IMG/VR virus record: IMGVR_UViG_3300005265_000005
Span: 1 to 58,965 of that record
Length of the DNA stretch: 58,965 bases
Strand: one strand, 5' to 3'
DNA from: a virus
Under the pieces are notes generated by a model, which worked only from the letters and a program-made list of their open reading frames with translations, ran no database searches and was not told the origin of the DNA. Position numbers and translations under genes: made by a program. Shown here piece after piece: positions 50,009-56,968 of the stretch (positions are counted from its first letter, which is position 1; each line of letters begins with the position of its first letter).

Positions 50009-50416
50009 TTATCCTTCTATTGTTGTAATTTCTATATTTATATGTGCATAATCATCATAATCTTTATACGCAAGCAAGTTGTTTATTTGTCTGTCATCTT
50101 CGTAGAATATGCCATTTAGAGAATCCACAACAAATTTGACGAGATTATCTAAATCGGGCTTTTTATTATGAAACATAGGAGCAGATTCTTTTAATCTACC
50201 AGCATTTTTACCTGTGCCAAAATGTGATTTGGGACGAACAAAATAAAAACCTAATTTCATTGATATAGCACCTTTAAGAGGCTTCGGAGGTCTGTTATTT
50301 AGACATTTAGCTAAAAAATCCATCTTATCATTTTTTGACGGGTCATAACTAATTCCTGTCTTTGTATACCGATGTCTTTTTAATGCTATTGGATTTCCAA
50401 TTACTTCAAATTTCAT
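50009..50416 (-). CDS. rusA: RusA-like Holliday junction resolvase
   Basis: 135 residues with the RusA core: KKPDLDNLVKFVVDSLNGIF, then YEDDRQI, containing the catalytic Asp residues (D-x-DN and DD-x-Q), plus the N-terminal VIGNPIALKRHRY substrate loop. RusA dimers resolve four-way junctions from replication and recombination before packaging. AAAGGAT precedes the ATG. Length is normal. Confidence 0.9.
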   Translation of the reverse strand: MKFEVIGNPIALKRHRYTKTGISYDPSKNDKMDFLAKCLNNRPPKPLKGAISMKLGFYFVRPKSHFGTGKNAGRLKESAPMFHNKKPDLDNLVKFVVDSLNGIFYEDDRQINNLLAYKDYDDYAHINIEITTIEG

Positions 50417-50418
50417 TT

Positions 50419-50616
50419 TTATCCTTTCTTTTTAGGATGCGATATTGCTTTAACTATAATTTCACTATAATCATACCAATCTTTATCAATCTTAATAAAC
50501 TCTTTATAAGGATTTTTTTCAATCCATATTTCATTAACAATACCTTCTTTTAAAAAACTTGAAAAGGTATAACAAAATAAAATTCTATCACCTATTTTAA
50601 TATTTTCTATCTCCAT
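50419..50616 (-). CDS. Hypothetical protein (65 aa)
   Basis: The ATG overlaps the stop of the broken gene upstream (TAATG) and has AAAGGAG before it. Predicted small beta fold (IKIGDRILFCYTF, EGIVNEIWIEK), perhaps SH3/OB-like. No family recognised. Confidence 0.65.
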   Translation of the reverse strand: MEIENIKIGDRILFCYTFSSFLKEGIVNEIWIEKNPYKEFIKIDKDWYDYSEIIVKAISHPKKKG

Positions 50617-50795
50617 TATTTTTCTCCTTTTTTGCTCAATCCTTTTCTAATTAACATTTTGTCTCCCTTATTTAATTCTTTCCAGAAATCAGTGTCTTTT
50701 ATATTATCGGCATCATAACCAAATTCAATATCATCCTAAATCCAACCCAGCAATATTTTTTCTGCCTCTAATATTTTCTTTTTATCTATTTTCAT
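50616..50795 (-). pseudogene. Small gene interrupted by in-frame TAG
   Basis: The frame MKIDKKKILEAEKILLGWI meets TAG at codon 20 (50738-50736), then continues open for 38 codons (DDIEFGYDADNIKDTDFWKE ... KKGEK) to a TAA overlapping the next start. Codon usage and composition do not change across the TAG, so a Gln or Trp codon probably mutated, or amber readthrough occurs. No SD is clear at 50795. Confidence 0.55.
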
Positions 50796-50809
50796 TCTAT
50801 TTTTTCAAT

Positions 50810-50877
50810 ATCAGTGCTGGCGGTTAGTACAAATCAGGCAGTTAGCTCAATGATTAGCCCACCATACCAGCACTGAT
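50810..50877 (-). ncRNA. Structured intergenic element I
   Basis: ATCAGTGCTGG (50810-50820) pairs perfectly with CCAGCACTGAT (50867-50877), an 11-bp stem enclosing 46 nt with three spaced TTAG words. It follows the HNH gene and precedes the broken small gene. With element II it fills most of the 225-base gap at 50796-51020, which otherwise holds no gene. Confidence 0.62.
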
Positions 50878-50880
50878 TTT

Positions 50881-50959
50881 TGGCAATAAACGGAGTCAGG
50901 AAATGAAAAAGTTAGAAAATTATCCTGCTTCCGATTAATTCTCGGAAGATTTATTGCCA
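50881..50959 (-). ncRNA. Structured intergenic element II (three-way junction)
   Basis: The closing stem TGGCAATAAA (50881-50890) / TTTATTGCCA (50950-50959) is 10 bp and perfect. Inside, two hairpins abut: TCAGGA...TCCTG (50896-50927) and CTTCCGA-n7-TCGGAAG (50928-50948, perfect). Almost nothing is left unpaired at the junction, which is unlikely by chance in AT-rich spacer. It is probably a folded RNA of unknown class. Confidence 0.65.
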
Positions 50960-51020
50960 GATATTTTTTATTCATTTTATAATTTCTTTAATCCTTTTAT
51001 CAAAATAAGTTTTTTCATTA

Positions 51021-51347
51021 TCACAAAAATCCTTTCAAATATTTTTCAACCTCTTCAAAATCCAACTTAGCTGGTGTGTTTGCCTTTAATTCCAATTTTT
51101 CCAAATCCTTTTTGCTTAAAACTTCTTCCCTAAATGATTTTCTATGGCTCTCTGCATAGCGGTGGCATCTCGGACACAGCAAAATCCCGTTCAACATATC
51201 CCAGCGAACAGATTGTTTTCTGCGAGTGAAAAGATGATGAACTTCTGTTCCCTTATGGTAGAGACAATATCTACATCTTTTTCCATCCCTTTTTCGGATG
51301 GCTTTTCTAAACAATTCATCAAGAAAAAGTATTTGTTGTCTATTCAT
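51021..51347 (-). CDS. HNH endonuclease-type protein (108 aa)
   Basis: The start at 51347 (MNRQQILFLDEL) overlaps the end of the upstream gene. CRYCLYHKGTEVHHLFTRRK, then DMLNGILLCPRCHRYAESH gives the two CxxC zinc pairs and the H-N-H residues of a zinc-stabilised HNH nuclease. Located beside NinB- and RusA-like genes, it is more likely a recombination/DNA-processing nuclease than a free homing enzyme. Confidence 0.82.
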   Translation of the reverse strand: MNRQQILFLDELFRKAIRKRDGKRCRYCLYHKGTEVHHLFTRRKQSVRWDMLNGILLCPRCHRYAESHRKSFREEVLSKKDLEKLELKANTPAKLDFEEVEKYLKGFL

Positions 51348-51732
51348 AACCCAGAACCTCATTAGGCAAAGGGATTATAATATCCAATTCTGAAGATGCA
51401 AACATCCTGATTTTTTGTAGATAGTCCTCAAATTCATCTGTTGTCAATTTTGTAGTTGATTTATAAGTCTCAATTTCTTCGTTACCAATTTTAATAATCT
51501 GTTTCAAAAACATAGTTGCAAAAGTTTTATGCATATCTTCAACAAAATAACCAAGTTCATCACCAATAGTTTTCAATACTACGCCCCAATAGTAGTTATT
51601 TTGATTAAGAGAACGCTTTTGCTTTCTTTTTGATACTATTACAGTAATGGGTTTATTTGTTTCTTGAAGCAAGCGTTTAGCGTATTTGAAGGCAAGTATG
51701 AGTTCGGACTGATTATAAATTGTATAATTCAT
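51340..51732 (-). CDS. NinB-like recombination protein
   Basis: 130 residues with the NinB/Orf signature KKR/KRSLNQNNYYWGVVLKTIG, then DELGY and EDMHKTFATMFLK. In lambda, Orf/NinB binds ssDNA and helps load recombinase. No recombinase of the Beta/RecT type is obvious nearby, so it may act with the SSB-like and exonuclease proteins encoded just upstream. Confidence 0.8.
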   Translation of the reverse strand: MNYTIYNQSELILAFKYAKRLLQETNKPITVIVSKRKQKRSLNQNNYYWGVVLKTIGDELGYFVEDMHKTFATMFLKQIIKIGNEEIETYKSTTKLTTDEFEDYLQKIRMFASSELDIIIPLPNEVLGYE

Positions 51733-51738
51733 TATTTA

Positions 51739-52599
51739 TTAAAATGGAATTTCTTCTTCTACATACTCAATATCTTCTAATTCATTTAAGCGAGCTAAAA
51801 ATTTTTCAAGTTTTTTTCTATCACTACAACCCTGAATACTCATTGATTCCAACCATTGTTTTACAGCAATAGGTTGATGTTTTGCATCATATTTAAAACC
51901 AATCAATTTCTTTATTTCAGTTTGCAATTCTTCAATTGATAATTCAGGCATTTTCTCATCGGTTTGGGTGGTTTCCAAATTTTCTCGTGTTGGATTTTTA
52001 GGTATTTCTATTTTGGAACTATCTGAATTTTCTGCGTTTCCATTTATTGATTTCCATTCTTTACTTTCACTAATCAATTCTTGTAAATATTCAGGAAGTT
52101 TTTTGTATACTTCCATATTGTATGGTTTTTCCTGAAATGACAAAAATATTGGATTATGAAACATTGGTGGAATTTCTAATCCTTTCATTACAGGAGTTAT
52201 ACTTGTTACAACCGCATATTTATTTCCTGTTTTTGATTCTTTATGAATAATATTCAGCAAGCAAGGAACTCCAATAAGATTTTTCATTTCAAAACCCTCT
52301 AATTCTTTATCCGTAAATCCTTTCCCACGCCAACTCTCAAGGTGTTGTCGCAGTGTTGCTTTTTCATTCAGACTGGCAGTATATTCTTTTGAAACTGAAA
52401 AAGGAATTTTTTCTCCTTCTTTATTTACTCTGAACTCATTGCACAATTCCCAAGTCAATCTTATTTTATGAGACATATTTCCAAAATTATCTAATTTTGT
52501 TCCCATATCAACAAATCCATAGCAAATAGCAAGCTGATTACCTGCAGGTGGTAATTCCCGAATATATTCCCCACCTGTATTTCTTATTATGTATCCCAT
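51739..52599 (-). CDS. ssDNA-binding-like phage protein with acidic SSB-type tail (286 aa)
   Basis: The N-terminal 150 residues (LPPAGNQLAICYGFVDMGT, KIRLTWELCNEF, ATLRQHLESWRGKGFTDKEL, FEMKNLIGVPCLLNIIHKES) match a phage family of predicted OB-fold ssDNA-binding proteins. The centre is low complexity and the C-terminus ends EEEIPF, like the acidic DDIPF tail that bacterial SSBs use to recruit partners. It lies between the NinB-like and nuclease genes. AAGGAGAA precedes the ATG. Confidence 0.78.
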   Translation of the reverse strand: MGYIIRNTGGEYIRELPPAGNQLAICYGFVDMGTKLDNFGNMSHKIRLTWELCNEFRVNKEGEKIPFSVSKEYTASLNEKATLRQHLESWRGKGFTDKELEGFEMKNLIGVPCLLNIIHKESKTGNKYAVVTSITPVMKGLEIPPMFHNPIFLSFQEKPYNMEVYKKLPEYLQELISESKEWKSINGNAENSDSSKIEIPKNPTRENLETTQTDEKMPELSIEELQTEIKKLIGFKYDAKHQPIAVKQWLESMSIQGCSDRKKLEKFLARLNELEDIEYVEEEIPF

Positions 52600-52601
52600 T
52601 T

Positions 52602-53408
52602 TTATTCTCCTTTTAATTTTATTATGTCTGGATATTCCACTTTTTCAATAGGAATTTTATCCTGATTATTCAGTTCATAAAAATCATTAATCAGCATAAT
52701 GGTTTTAAGCGGAATATCCTCAATTTTTTTGATTTTATATTTTGGTTTATCATTTATTATTGGAATGGTATTCCCTCTATATTCACCAAAATACACATCC
52801 CACATTATATCAATTTTTAAGTCAAATAGTTTCTCAAATAATAGTTTATAAGCAGGCAATTGATATTTATAAGAAGCCCATTCCTTGCCCGTCTTCCAGT
52901 CAATCAAGATGTTTTTATAACAATTATCTTTTTTGGACCATATCTTACCAGCAAAATCTATAGTGCCTGCAAAAGGAATTTCTGGATGGAATAGAGGACA
53001 TTCAATAGTCAGGGGAAAAATTGGATGTTCTTTTGGTGATAACTGATTCCAAAATTGAACAAATTCATAAAGCCGTTTTATAACTGCTTCTGGCTCATCT
53101 TTAATTGGAATTTCATTTTGTAATATCAAATGAGCGATAAGCGTATGGATGTGTGAACCCATATCCGCTTTCTCGCCCCATTCTTTTGTTATTATTTTAT
53201 ATGATGGTGCATTGCCAAGTGCCATTTCAAAACCAATACCTTTTGGAATAACAGAACACATCGTTGTAACTGATTTTTTGTATTCATTGTTATATTTATA
53301 CCAACGCCCATTTGCCATTTCAATTCTTTCGGGAATAATTTTTGGTTGAATTAACCGACTATCCCGATAAAATTCTTCTAATTCAATCTTATTTTCTTTT
53401 TCATTCAT
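52602..53408 (-). CDS. PD-(D/E)XK exonuclease, RecB/Cas4-like (268 aa)
   Basis: GSHIHTLIAHL (motif His), FAGTIDFAG (Asp), then ILIDWKTGKEW (D-x-K with preceding strand) and SYKYQLPAYKLLFEKLF (the QxxxY motif) are the ordered RecB-family nuclease motifs. Phage enzymes of this sort act in recombination or DNA processing next to SSB-like proteins. No Fe-S cysteine cluster is seen, so Cas4 proper is less likely. Confidence 0.82.
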   Translation of the reverse strand: MNEKENKIELEEFYRDSRLIQPKIIPERIEMANGRWYKYNNEYKKSVTTMCSVIPKGIGFEMALGNAPSYKIITKEWGEKADMGSHIHTLIAHLILQNEIPIKDEPEAVIKRLYEFVQFWNQLSPKEHPIFPLTIECPLFHPEIPFAGTIDFAGKIWSKKDNCYKNILIDWKTGKEWASYKYQLPAYKLLFEKLFDLKIDIMWDVYFGEYRGNTIPIINDKPKYKIKKIEDIPLKTIMLINDFYELNNQDKIPIEKVEYPDIIKLKGE

Positions 53409-53424
53409 TATTTTTTATTCCTTT

Positions 53425-53571
53425 TCATTCAAATATTTTAATTTTAAACTTCAACTTTTCTTTTAGCCATCCTAAAATTATAATCCTCAAAACATTAAAA
53501 ACTGTGTTTTTAATTCTTAATGTTTTGAAGCCGTCAATTGTAATTCCTTTTTTCGTTGCTGTGATTTCCAT
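53425..53571 (-). CDS. Small protein (48 aa), partly overlapping
   Basis: AAAGGAG precedes ATG 53571. MEITATKKGITIDGFKTLRI then a hydrophobic segment (FNVLRIIILGWLKEK) and basic tail. Its first 55 bases overlap the end of the 55-aa gene in another frame. Possible membrane-associated peptide; family unknown. Confidence 0.5.
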   Translation of the reverse strand: MEITATKKGITIDGFKTLRIKNTVFNVLRIIILGWLKEKLKFKIKIFE

Positions 53572-53684
53572 TTTTGAAACTCCTTTTCTTGCCAATCCTC
53601 TTGCCTTTTTTCCATTTCTTCTAACTCTTCGGAAATGGTTGGATAATCAAAAGGACTTGCTAATTTCCAATTGTCATAGTTCAT
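53517..53684 (-). CDS. Small charged protein (55 aa)
   Basis: ATG overlaps the previous stop (ATGA). MNYDNWKLASPFDYPTISEE, then a Glu/Gln/Lys helix. A short MxYDNWKLxxP protein beside recombination genes recurs in phages; role unknown. Confidence 0.58.
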   Translation of the reverse strand: MNYDNWKLASPFDYPTISEELEEMEKRQEDWQEKEFQKWKSQQRKKELQLTASKH

Positions 53685-53875
53685 TTTAATTCCTTTATTG
53701 TTTTCATATTTTTTAATTCTTCACCCTTAATACGGGTAAGAGCCTTTGCTATAGAAAATAAATCAGGCTCAAGGTTAACTAAATCCCAATAAGTAATACG
53801 ACTTTTTGCTTCCAGCGTTTCCGTTTGGGCTTTTAATGACTCAACCCATTCTTTAATTTGCTTGCTTTTTTTCAT
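53681..53875 (-). CDS. Helical small protein (64 aa)
   Basis: Overlaps neighbours by ATGA on both sides. MKKSKQIKEWVESLKAQTET..., alpha-helical, unrecognised. Confidence 0.62.
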   Translation of the reverse strand: MKKSKQIKEWVESLKAQTETLEAKSRITYWDLVNLEPDLFSIAKALTRIKGEELKNMKTIKELK

Positions 53876-54078
53876 TTTTGCTCCTTTTCTAATTTTCCGA
53901 TTATTGACTTTTCATCTGTTAATTCTATCCATTCTCTTTCCCAATGACCATTTTTTAGCCAAACACGCAAAATTCCCAGTTCTTTAGCATCAATATAATG
54001 CTCATAAAACCGATGGGCTTTATTTAACATTTTTATTATTCTAAAAAAGAATTCATCTCTACGGCTTAACTTTGTCAT
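53872..54078 (-). CDS. Basic small protein (68 aa)
   Basis: ATGA overlaps on both sides place it in a tight translational chain. It contains MLNKAHRFYEHYIDAKELGI and LKNGHWEREWIELTD. No family recognised. Confidence 0.62.
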   Translation of the reverse strand: MTKLSRRDEFFFRIIKMLNKAHRFYEHYIDAKELGILRVWLKNGHWEREWIELTDEKSIIGKLEKEQK

Positions 54079-54329
54079 TTTACTCCTTTATTTTTAATTA
54101 TTCCATACTGTCTTGAAACTTCTAAAATGGCATCTACTGGTTTATTTATATCGAAGTATTCCAACAAATCTATATACAAATGATACATTTCGGTATTGAT
54201 AATCGGAACAAGTGCTGGCATTCTCATTTCCTCAAAACTTGTTGCGTTTTCAAAATAACTATCCTCTAACTTATTAACTAAATTAGATATTCTTTCTGCA
54301 TTATTAACTATCTCTTTTGGCGTTTTCAT
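54075..54329 (-). CDS. Hypothetical protein (84 aa), first gene after a promoter
   Basis: AAAGGAA lies before the ATG and the 54346-54375 promoter just upstream. Helical, acidic (MKTPKEIVNNAERISNLVNK...). Unknown family. It begins the chain 54329 to 53409 leading into the nuclease and SSB-like genes. Confidence 0.66.
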   Translation of the reverse strand: MKTPKEIVNNAERISNLVNKLEDSYFENATSFEEMRMPALVPIINTEMYHLYIDLLEYFDINKPVDAILEVSRQYGIIKNKGVK

Positions 54330-54345
54330 TTTTATTCCTTTTACT

Positions 54346-54375
54346 ATAATATAAGTTAAAATAAAAGTATGTCAA
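54346..54375 (-). promoter_or_regulatory. Leftward promoter for the recombination genes
   Basis: On the - strand TTGACA (54375-54370), 18-bp spacer, TATTAT (54351-54346); TATATT at 54353-54348 gives a 16-bp spacer alternative. It overlaps the stop region of the 54372-54620 gene. Confidence 0.7.
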
Positions 54376-54620
54376 GTTTTTTCTTTATTTTTATTTTTTC
54401 TCCGCTTTTTATTATACTCATTTTTATGTCTCTGATACCAACTCGCAAAAATTTGCTTGCATTTATCAGGATTATTTTGTCTGTAGCGTCGTGAGTATTC
54501 TATGCGTTTTTTTCTAAATGCCTCGTCCTCACGATATTTCTTTTTTAATTGTCTTAATATTTTTTCTTTATTTTTTTTATAATAAGTTTCTGGTATGTCT
54601 TGTAAATTTTTATTATTCAT
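54372..54620 (-). CDS. Basic, Lys/Arg-rich protein (82 aa)
   Basis: KNKEKILRQLKKKYREDEAF, then RKKRIEYSRRYRQNNPDKCK, resembles the basic helical repeats (YYxxNxEKxR) found in phage HNH-associated and DNA-binding proteins. Overlaps the YopX-like gene end by 8 bases. Confidence 0.6.
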   Translation of the reverse strand: MNNKNLQDIPETYYKKNKEKILRQLKKKYREDEAFRKKRIEYSRRYRQNNPDKCKQIFASWYQRHKNEYNKKRRKNKNKEKT

Positions 54621-55054
54621 AATCCTTTAATAGTTCTGGGTTTTCAAATTGGTTTCCAATAACTTCAACTACATCATAAAACCACACATTATCATATCTA
54701 TGCCCAAAATTGATTATAAAATTATTGTTGTAATATTCAATTAACCCTATTTCAGTTATTATTTTATTGTTTTTATCTACATTCTCGGTATATTTGACAA
54801 TATCACCCTCATAAATATCTTTTCCATTTTTATCCTGCGCTCCCGTAGACTGCATCAAAATTCCTGTTTTATAATTACTTAAAAACTCTTTTTCTGTAAA
54901 AAAAAGGAGTATACTCTCTTACTTTCCAAAGAGACCATCCTATTTTATCAAATATAAAAACATTGATAAAAAAATGGTCTCCGATTCTTTCTTCTGTCTC
55001 ATAATACATCTTCTTTTTTTTCTTATCCCAAGCACGAAATTTTATTTCTCTCAC
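54613..55054 (-). pseudogene. YopX-like gene split by a homopolymer frameshift
   Basis: From GTG 55054 (after GGGGGAGG) the frame reads VREIKFRAWDKKKKKMYY, the classic YopX start, but closes shortly after TPFF. Deleting one T from the T8 run (54905-54898) continues it as TEKEFLSNYKTGILMQSTGA, then QDKNGKDIYEGDIVK and EVIGNQFENPELL, the YopX C-terminal half. Both halves are intact, so this is a recent frameshift, a miscounted run or slippage-dependent expression. Confidence 0.72.
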
Positions 55055-55086
55055 CAATCCTCCCCCAAAATTTGTCAAGTTTTATT

Positions 55087-56208
55087 TTAATTTTTTTCAT
55101 AAGCAAATAGAATTGTATAGATATATCGCATTTTATTTTTAGGAAAATAATTTGACATATATCGCATTACATCATTTTTATTTTTATGAATTGATTTACC
55201 ACATTTTTTATATCTAATAATTAGTTGTTTCCTTAACTTTACTTCATCTTTTACATTTAATATACATTTTTCTATTGTTTCTTTTCTAACTTCTATTTCC
55301 CGCTCTGTTATTTCCTCCAATAATAATGTTTTAATATAATTATAATTTAATTCTTCAAGTGAAATATTCTCTAAAGCATTATAGCAAGTTGTAATAATAT
55401 CTTTCTTATTCAGTCCAGGTTTACAATGAATTGCCATCACAGATTCGGGTTTTAATTTGTATTGAATATATCCTAATTTTTTGTCTGGAATATAGACTAC
55501 AGCACCTTCTGAACCTATAATTCCCGAGTCCATTATTTCATTGTTTTTTTCTATTTTGTTTCTTAAATTATTATAAAATTTGATAAAATTATCTTGTTTG
55601 TTTATTTTATTATAAAGTAAAGCATTAGGAATATTATTTGTTTTAATATCTTTTGGGGAAATAATATTATCTGTTGTCCTATCTATTCCAAAAAGTAAAG
55701 TGGTATCAAGTGGGGTATTATATATTATAAGATGTTTATTTAATATACCATATAGTTCAAACACAACAGTTCTCTTTAATGAAATTAATGAATCAATTTC
55801 AGGATATTTCTTTAACATTTCTTTCCACATTTTCGTAAAGTCATAAACATCAAATCCTTGAGTAACAACGGTTAATCTTGTTTTATAAGTAATATAAACT
55901 TTATTTTGAAAAGAATAGGCATAACCTATTATTGCTGTTCCGTCATACTTTTGATAAACAAAAGTATTATTTGGAACTTGCCGTATTCTAAATATTCCAT
56001 CTTTACCGAAAGGATAGTGCATCTTTGGACTACTTAAAACGAGTTGTGGTTCACATTTTTTGTTATTTATTTCAGTAATATATAAAGCCCCGTAGTATTT
56101 TGAAGACTCTAAACAAATATAACCAGATAGCCTATTCCCTTTATTGTAAACATCTTCAACATTGTCAAATTTTCTAACTGGTTTTTTCAAAAATTCACTT
56201 AATTTCAT
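55087..56208 (-). CDS. RNA ligase-family nucleotidyltransferase (373 aa)
   Basis: The covalent nucleotidyltransferase motifs appear in order: motif I KYDG (Lys87 nucleophile), motif III FELYG (150-154), motif IV SEGAVVYI (EG 234-235) and motif V QYKLK (Lys251, Lys253). Upstream FRIRQVPNNTF fits the region before motif I of T4 Rnl1-like RNA ligases. Phage RNA ligases repair tRNAs cut by host anticodon nucleases; no polynucleotide kinase is seen beside it. DNA ligase is the alternative. It has its own promoter and faces the replication operon. Confidence 0.8.
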   Translation of the reverse strand: MKLSEFLKKPVRKFDNVEDVYNKGNRLSGYICLESSKYYGALYITEINNKKCEPQLVLSSPKMHYPFGKDGIFRIRQVPNNTFVYQKYDGTAIIGYAYSFQNKVYITYKTRLTVVTQGFDVYDFTKMWKEMLKKYPEIDSLISLKRTVVFELYGILNKHLIIYNTPLDTTLLFGIDRTTDNIISPKDIKTNNIPNALLYNKINKQDNFIKFYNNLRNKIEKNNEIMDSGIIGSEGAVVYIPDKKLGYIQYKLKPESVMAIHCKPGLNKKDIITTCYNALENISLEELNYNYIKTLLLEEITEREIEVRKETIEKCILNVKDEVKLRKQLIIRYKKCGKSIHKNKNDVMRYMSNYFPKNKMRYIYTILFAYEKN

Positions 56209-56226
56209 TTTTCCTTCTATACCTAA

Positions 56227-56254
56227 AATATATGCCTAAAATTAAAAATGTCAA
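56227..56254 (-). promoter_or_regulatory. Promoter for the RNA ligase gene
   Basis: On the - strand TTGACA (56254-56249), 16-bp spacer, TATATT (56232-56227), followed by GAAGGAA and the ATG at 56208. Confidence 0.76.
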
Positions 56255-56281
56255 CTTTTTATTTTTTTTGTTTTCTTTTAG

Positions 56282-56302
56282 GGTATATTTTCTACATATA
56301 CC
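56282..56302. promoter_or_regulatory. Inverted-repeat operator candidate in divergent region
   Basis: GGTATAT (56282-56288) and ATATACC (56296-56302) flank a 7-nt centre. It sits between the leftward ligase promoter and the rightward promoter at 56345; related words (TATACC, GTATA) recur nearby. Plausible binding site for a dimeric regulator not identified here. Confidence 0.5.
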
Positions 56303-56344
56303 TCATCAGGAGTATAAAAATATCAATTTTCTTAATAAAATTTC

Positions 56345-56372
56345 TTGACATTTTCGCAAAAACACTTATTAT
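56345..56372 (+). promoter_or_regulatory. Rightward promoter of the replication module
   Basis: TTGACA (56345-56350), 16-bp spacer, TATTAT (56367-56372). The start would be about 56379, immediately before ATG 56382. Confidence 0.68.
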
Positions 56373-56381
56373 ATAAATATA

Positions 56382-56660
56382 ATGAAATTAAATTTTGGAC
56401 ATCAAATAAAACAACCTTATCGGGGAGGCTCACATAAAAACAATATAATCACATCTATCCTTTCATTATACCTCCCCGATTATTTATCTAAATTGTTTAG
56501 TGAGGTATACGATAGCATCAATGAATTGTTTAGTATAATATACGATTTCAATAGTCAAGTAAAACTAACAATTTACTTGACAAAAAATAAAGAAAGGAGA
56601 ATAATATGGAAGGCAATGAAATGGAAGACAACAAAGAATCAATGTGGAGAAGGAAAATAG
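56382..56660 (+). CDS. Possible leaderless small protein (92 aa)
   Basis: The ATG lies at the predicted transcript start with no SD. The reading frame is open for 92 codons but contains an internal duplication (LFSEVYDSINELFSIIYDFN) and a DNA inverted repeat, and its last 55 bases overlap the next gene. It may be a short regulator, or the region may be a cis element without a protein. Confidence 0.4.
   Translation: MKLNFGHQIKQPYRGGSHKNNIITSILSLYLPDYLSKLFSEVYDSINELFSIIYDFNSQVKLTIYLTKNKERRIIWKAMKWKTTKNQCGEGK
56419..56546. repeat. Inverted repeat plus 33-bp-spaced direct repeats
   Basis: ATCGGGGAGG (56419-56428) and CCTCCCCGAT (56471-56480) are perfect inverses 42 nt apart. AATTGTTTAGT...TATACGAT occurs at 56491-56513 and 56524-56546 with four central mismatches. 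Together they form a compact cis-element set at the head of the replication operon, suggestive of operator or origin sites. Confidence 0.55.
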
Positions 56661-56875
56661 AAGAACTGAAAAAATTGGTTGATAAATGCCATCAGGTTTC
56701 TAACAAAAGCACATCATTAAGAAATGCAATTCTTGGAGTATCTCCTAAAATGAAAAAAGAAATTGTTAAACCCGAGCTAGGTGGTGATGGTTTTAATAGT
56801 CAATTCAGTTCTTTAATAGATGAAATTCGTAATGAACTTGACCTGATAAATGAAAATCTTGATGAAATTTTTTGA
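56606..56875 (+). CDS. Small helical protein (89 aa)
   Basis: AAAGGAG precedes the ATG. Two helices separated by a Gly-rich linker (KPELGGDGFNSQ). Acidic C-terminus. No family recognised; promoter-proximal in the replication operon. Confidence 0.66.
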   Translation: MEGNEMEDNKESMWRRKIEELKKLVDKCHQVSNKSTSLRNAILGVSPKMKKEIVKPELGGDGFNSQFSSLIDEIRNELDLINENLDEIF

Positions 56876-56900
56876 CAAGAATCTTGAAAAAGATTATTCG
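56872..56900 (+). promoter_or_regulatory. Possible promoter for the replication initiator
   Basis: TTGACA (56872-56877) overlaps the preceding stop codon; 17 bp later TATTCG (56895-56900) is a weak -10. The start near 56907 would give a leader beginning just before the pseudoknot. Confidence 0.5.
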
Positions 56901-56915
56901 TAGTAAAAACCAACG

Positions 56916-56964
56916 GGGACGGTTTGGGTCTACCTACCGCCTGAATCGTCCCAGAAAGGTAGGT
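56916..56964 (+). promoter_or_regulatory. Pseudoknot-forming leader covering the initiator SD
   Basis: Stem 1: GGGACGGTT (56916-56924) with AATCGTCCC (56944-56952), one G-U. Its loop contains ACCTACC (56932-56938), an exact complement of GGTAGGT (56958-56964), which is the SD region of the initiator (ATG 56969). The two stems form an H-type pseudoknot that would hide the ribosome site. Confidence 0.68.
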
Positions 56965-56968
56965 GGAA

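Noticed and set aside
55052-55080. Leftward promoter at TTGACA before the YopX-like gene
   Set aside because: The region 16-18 bp downstream is G-rich and has no -10 box.
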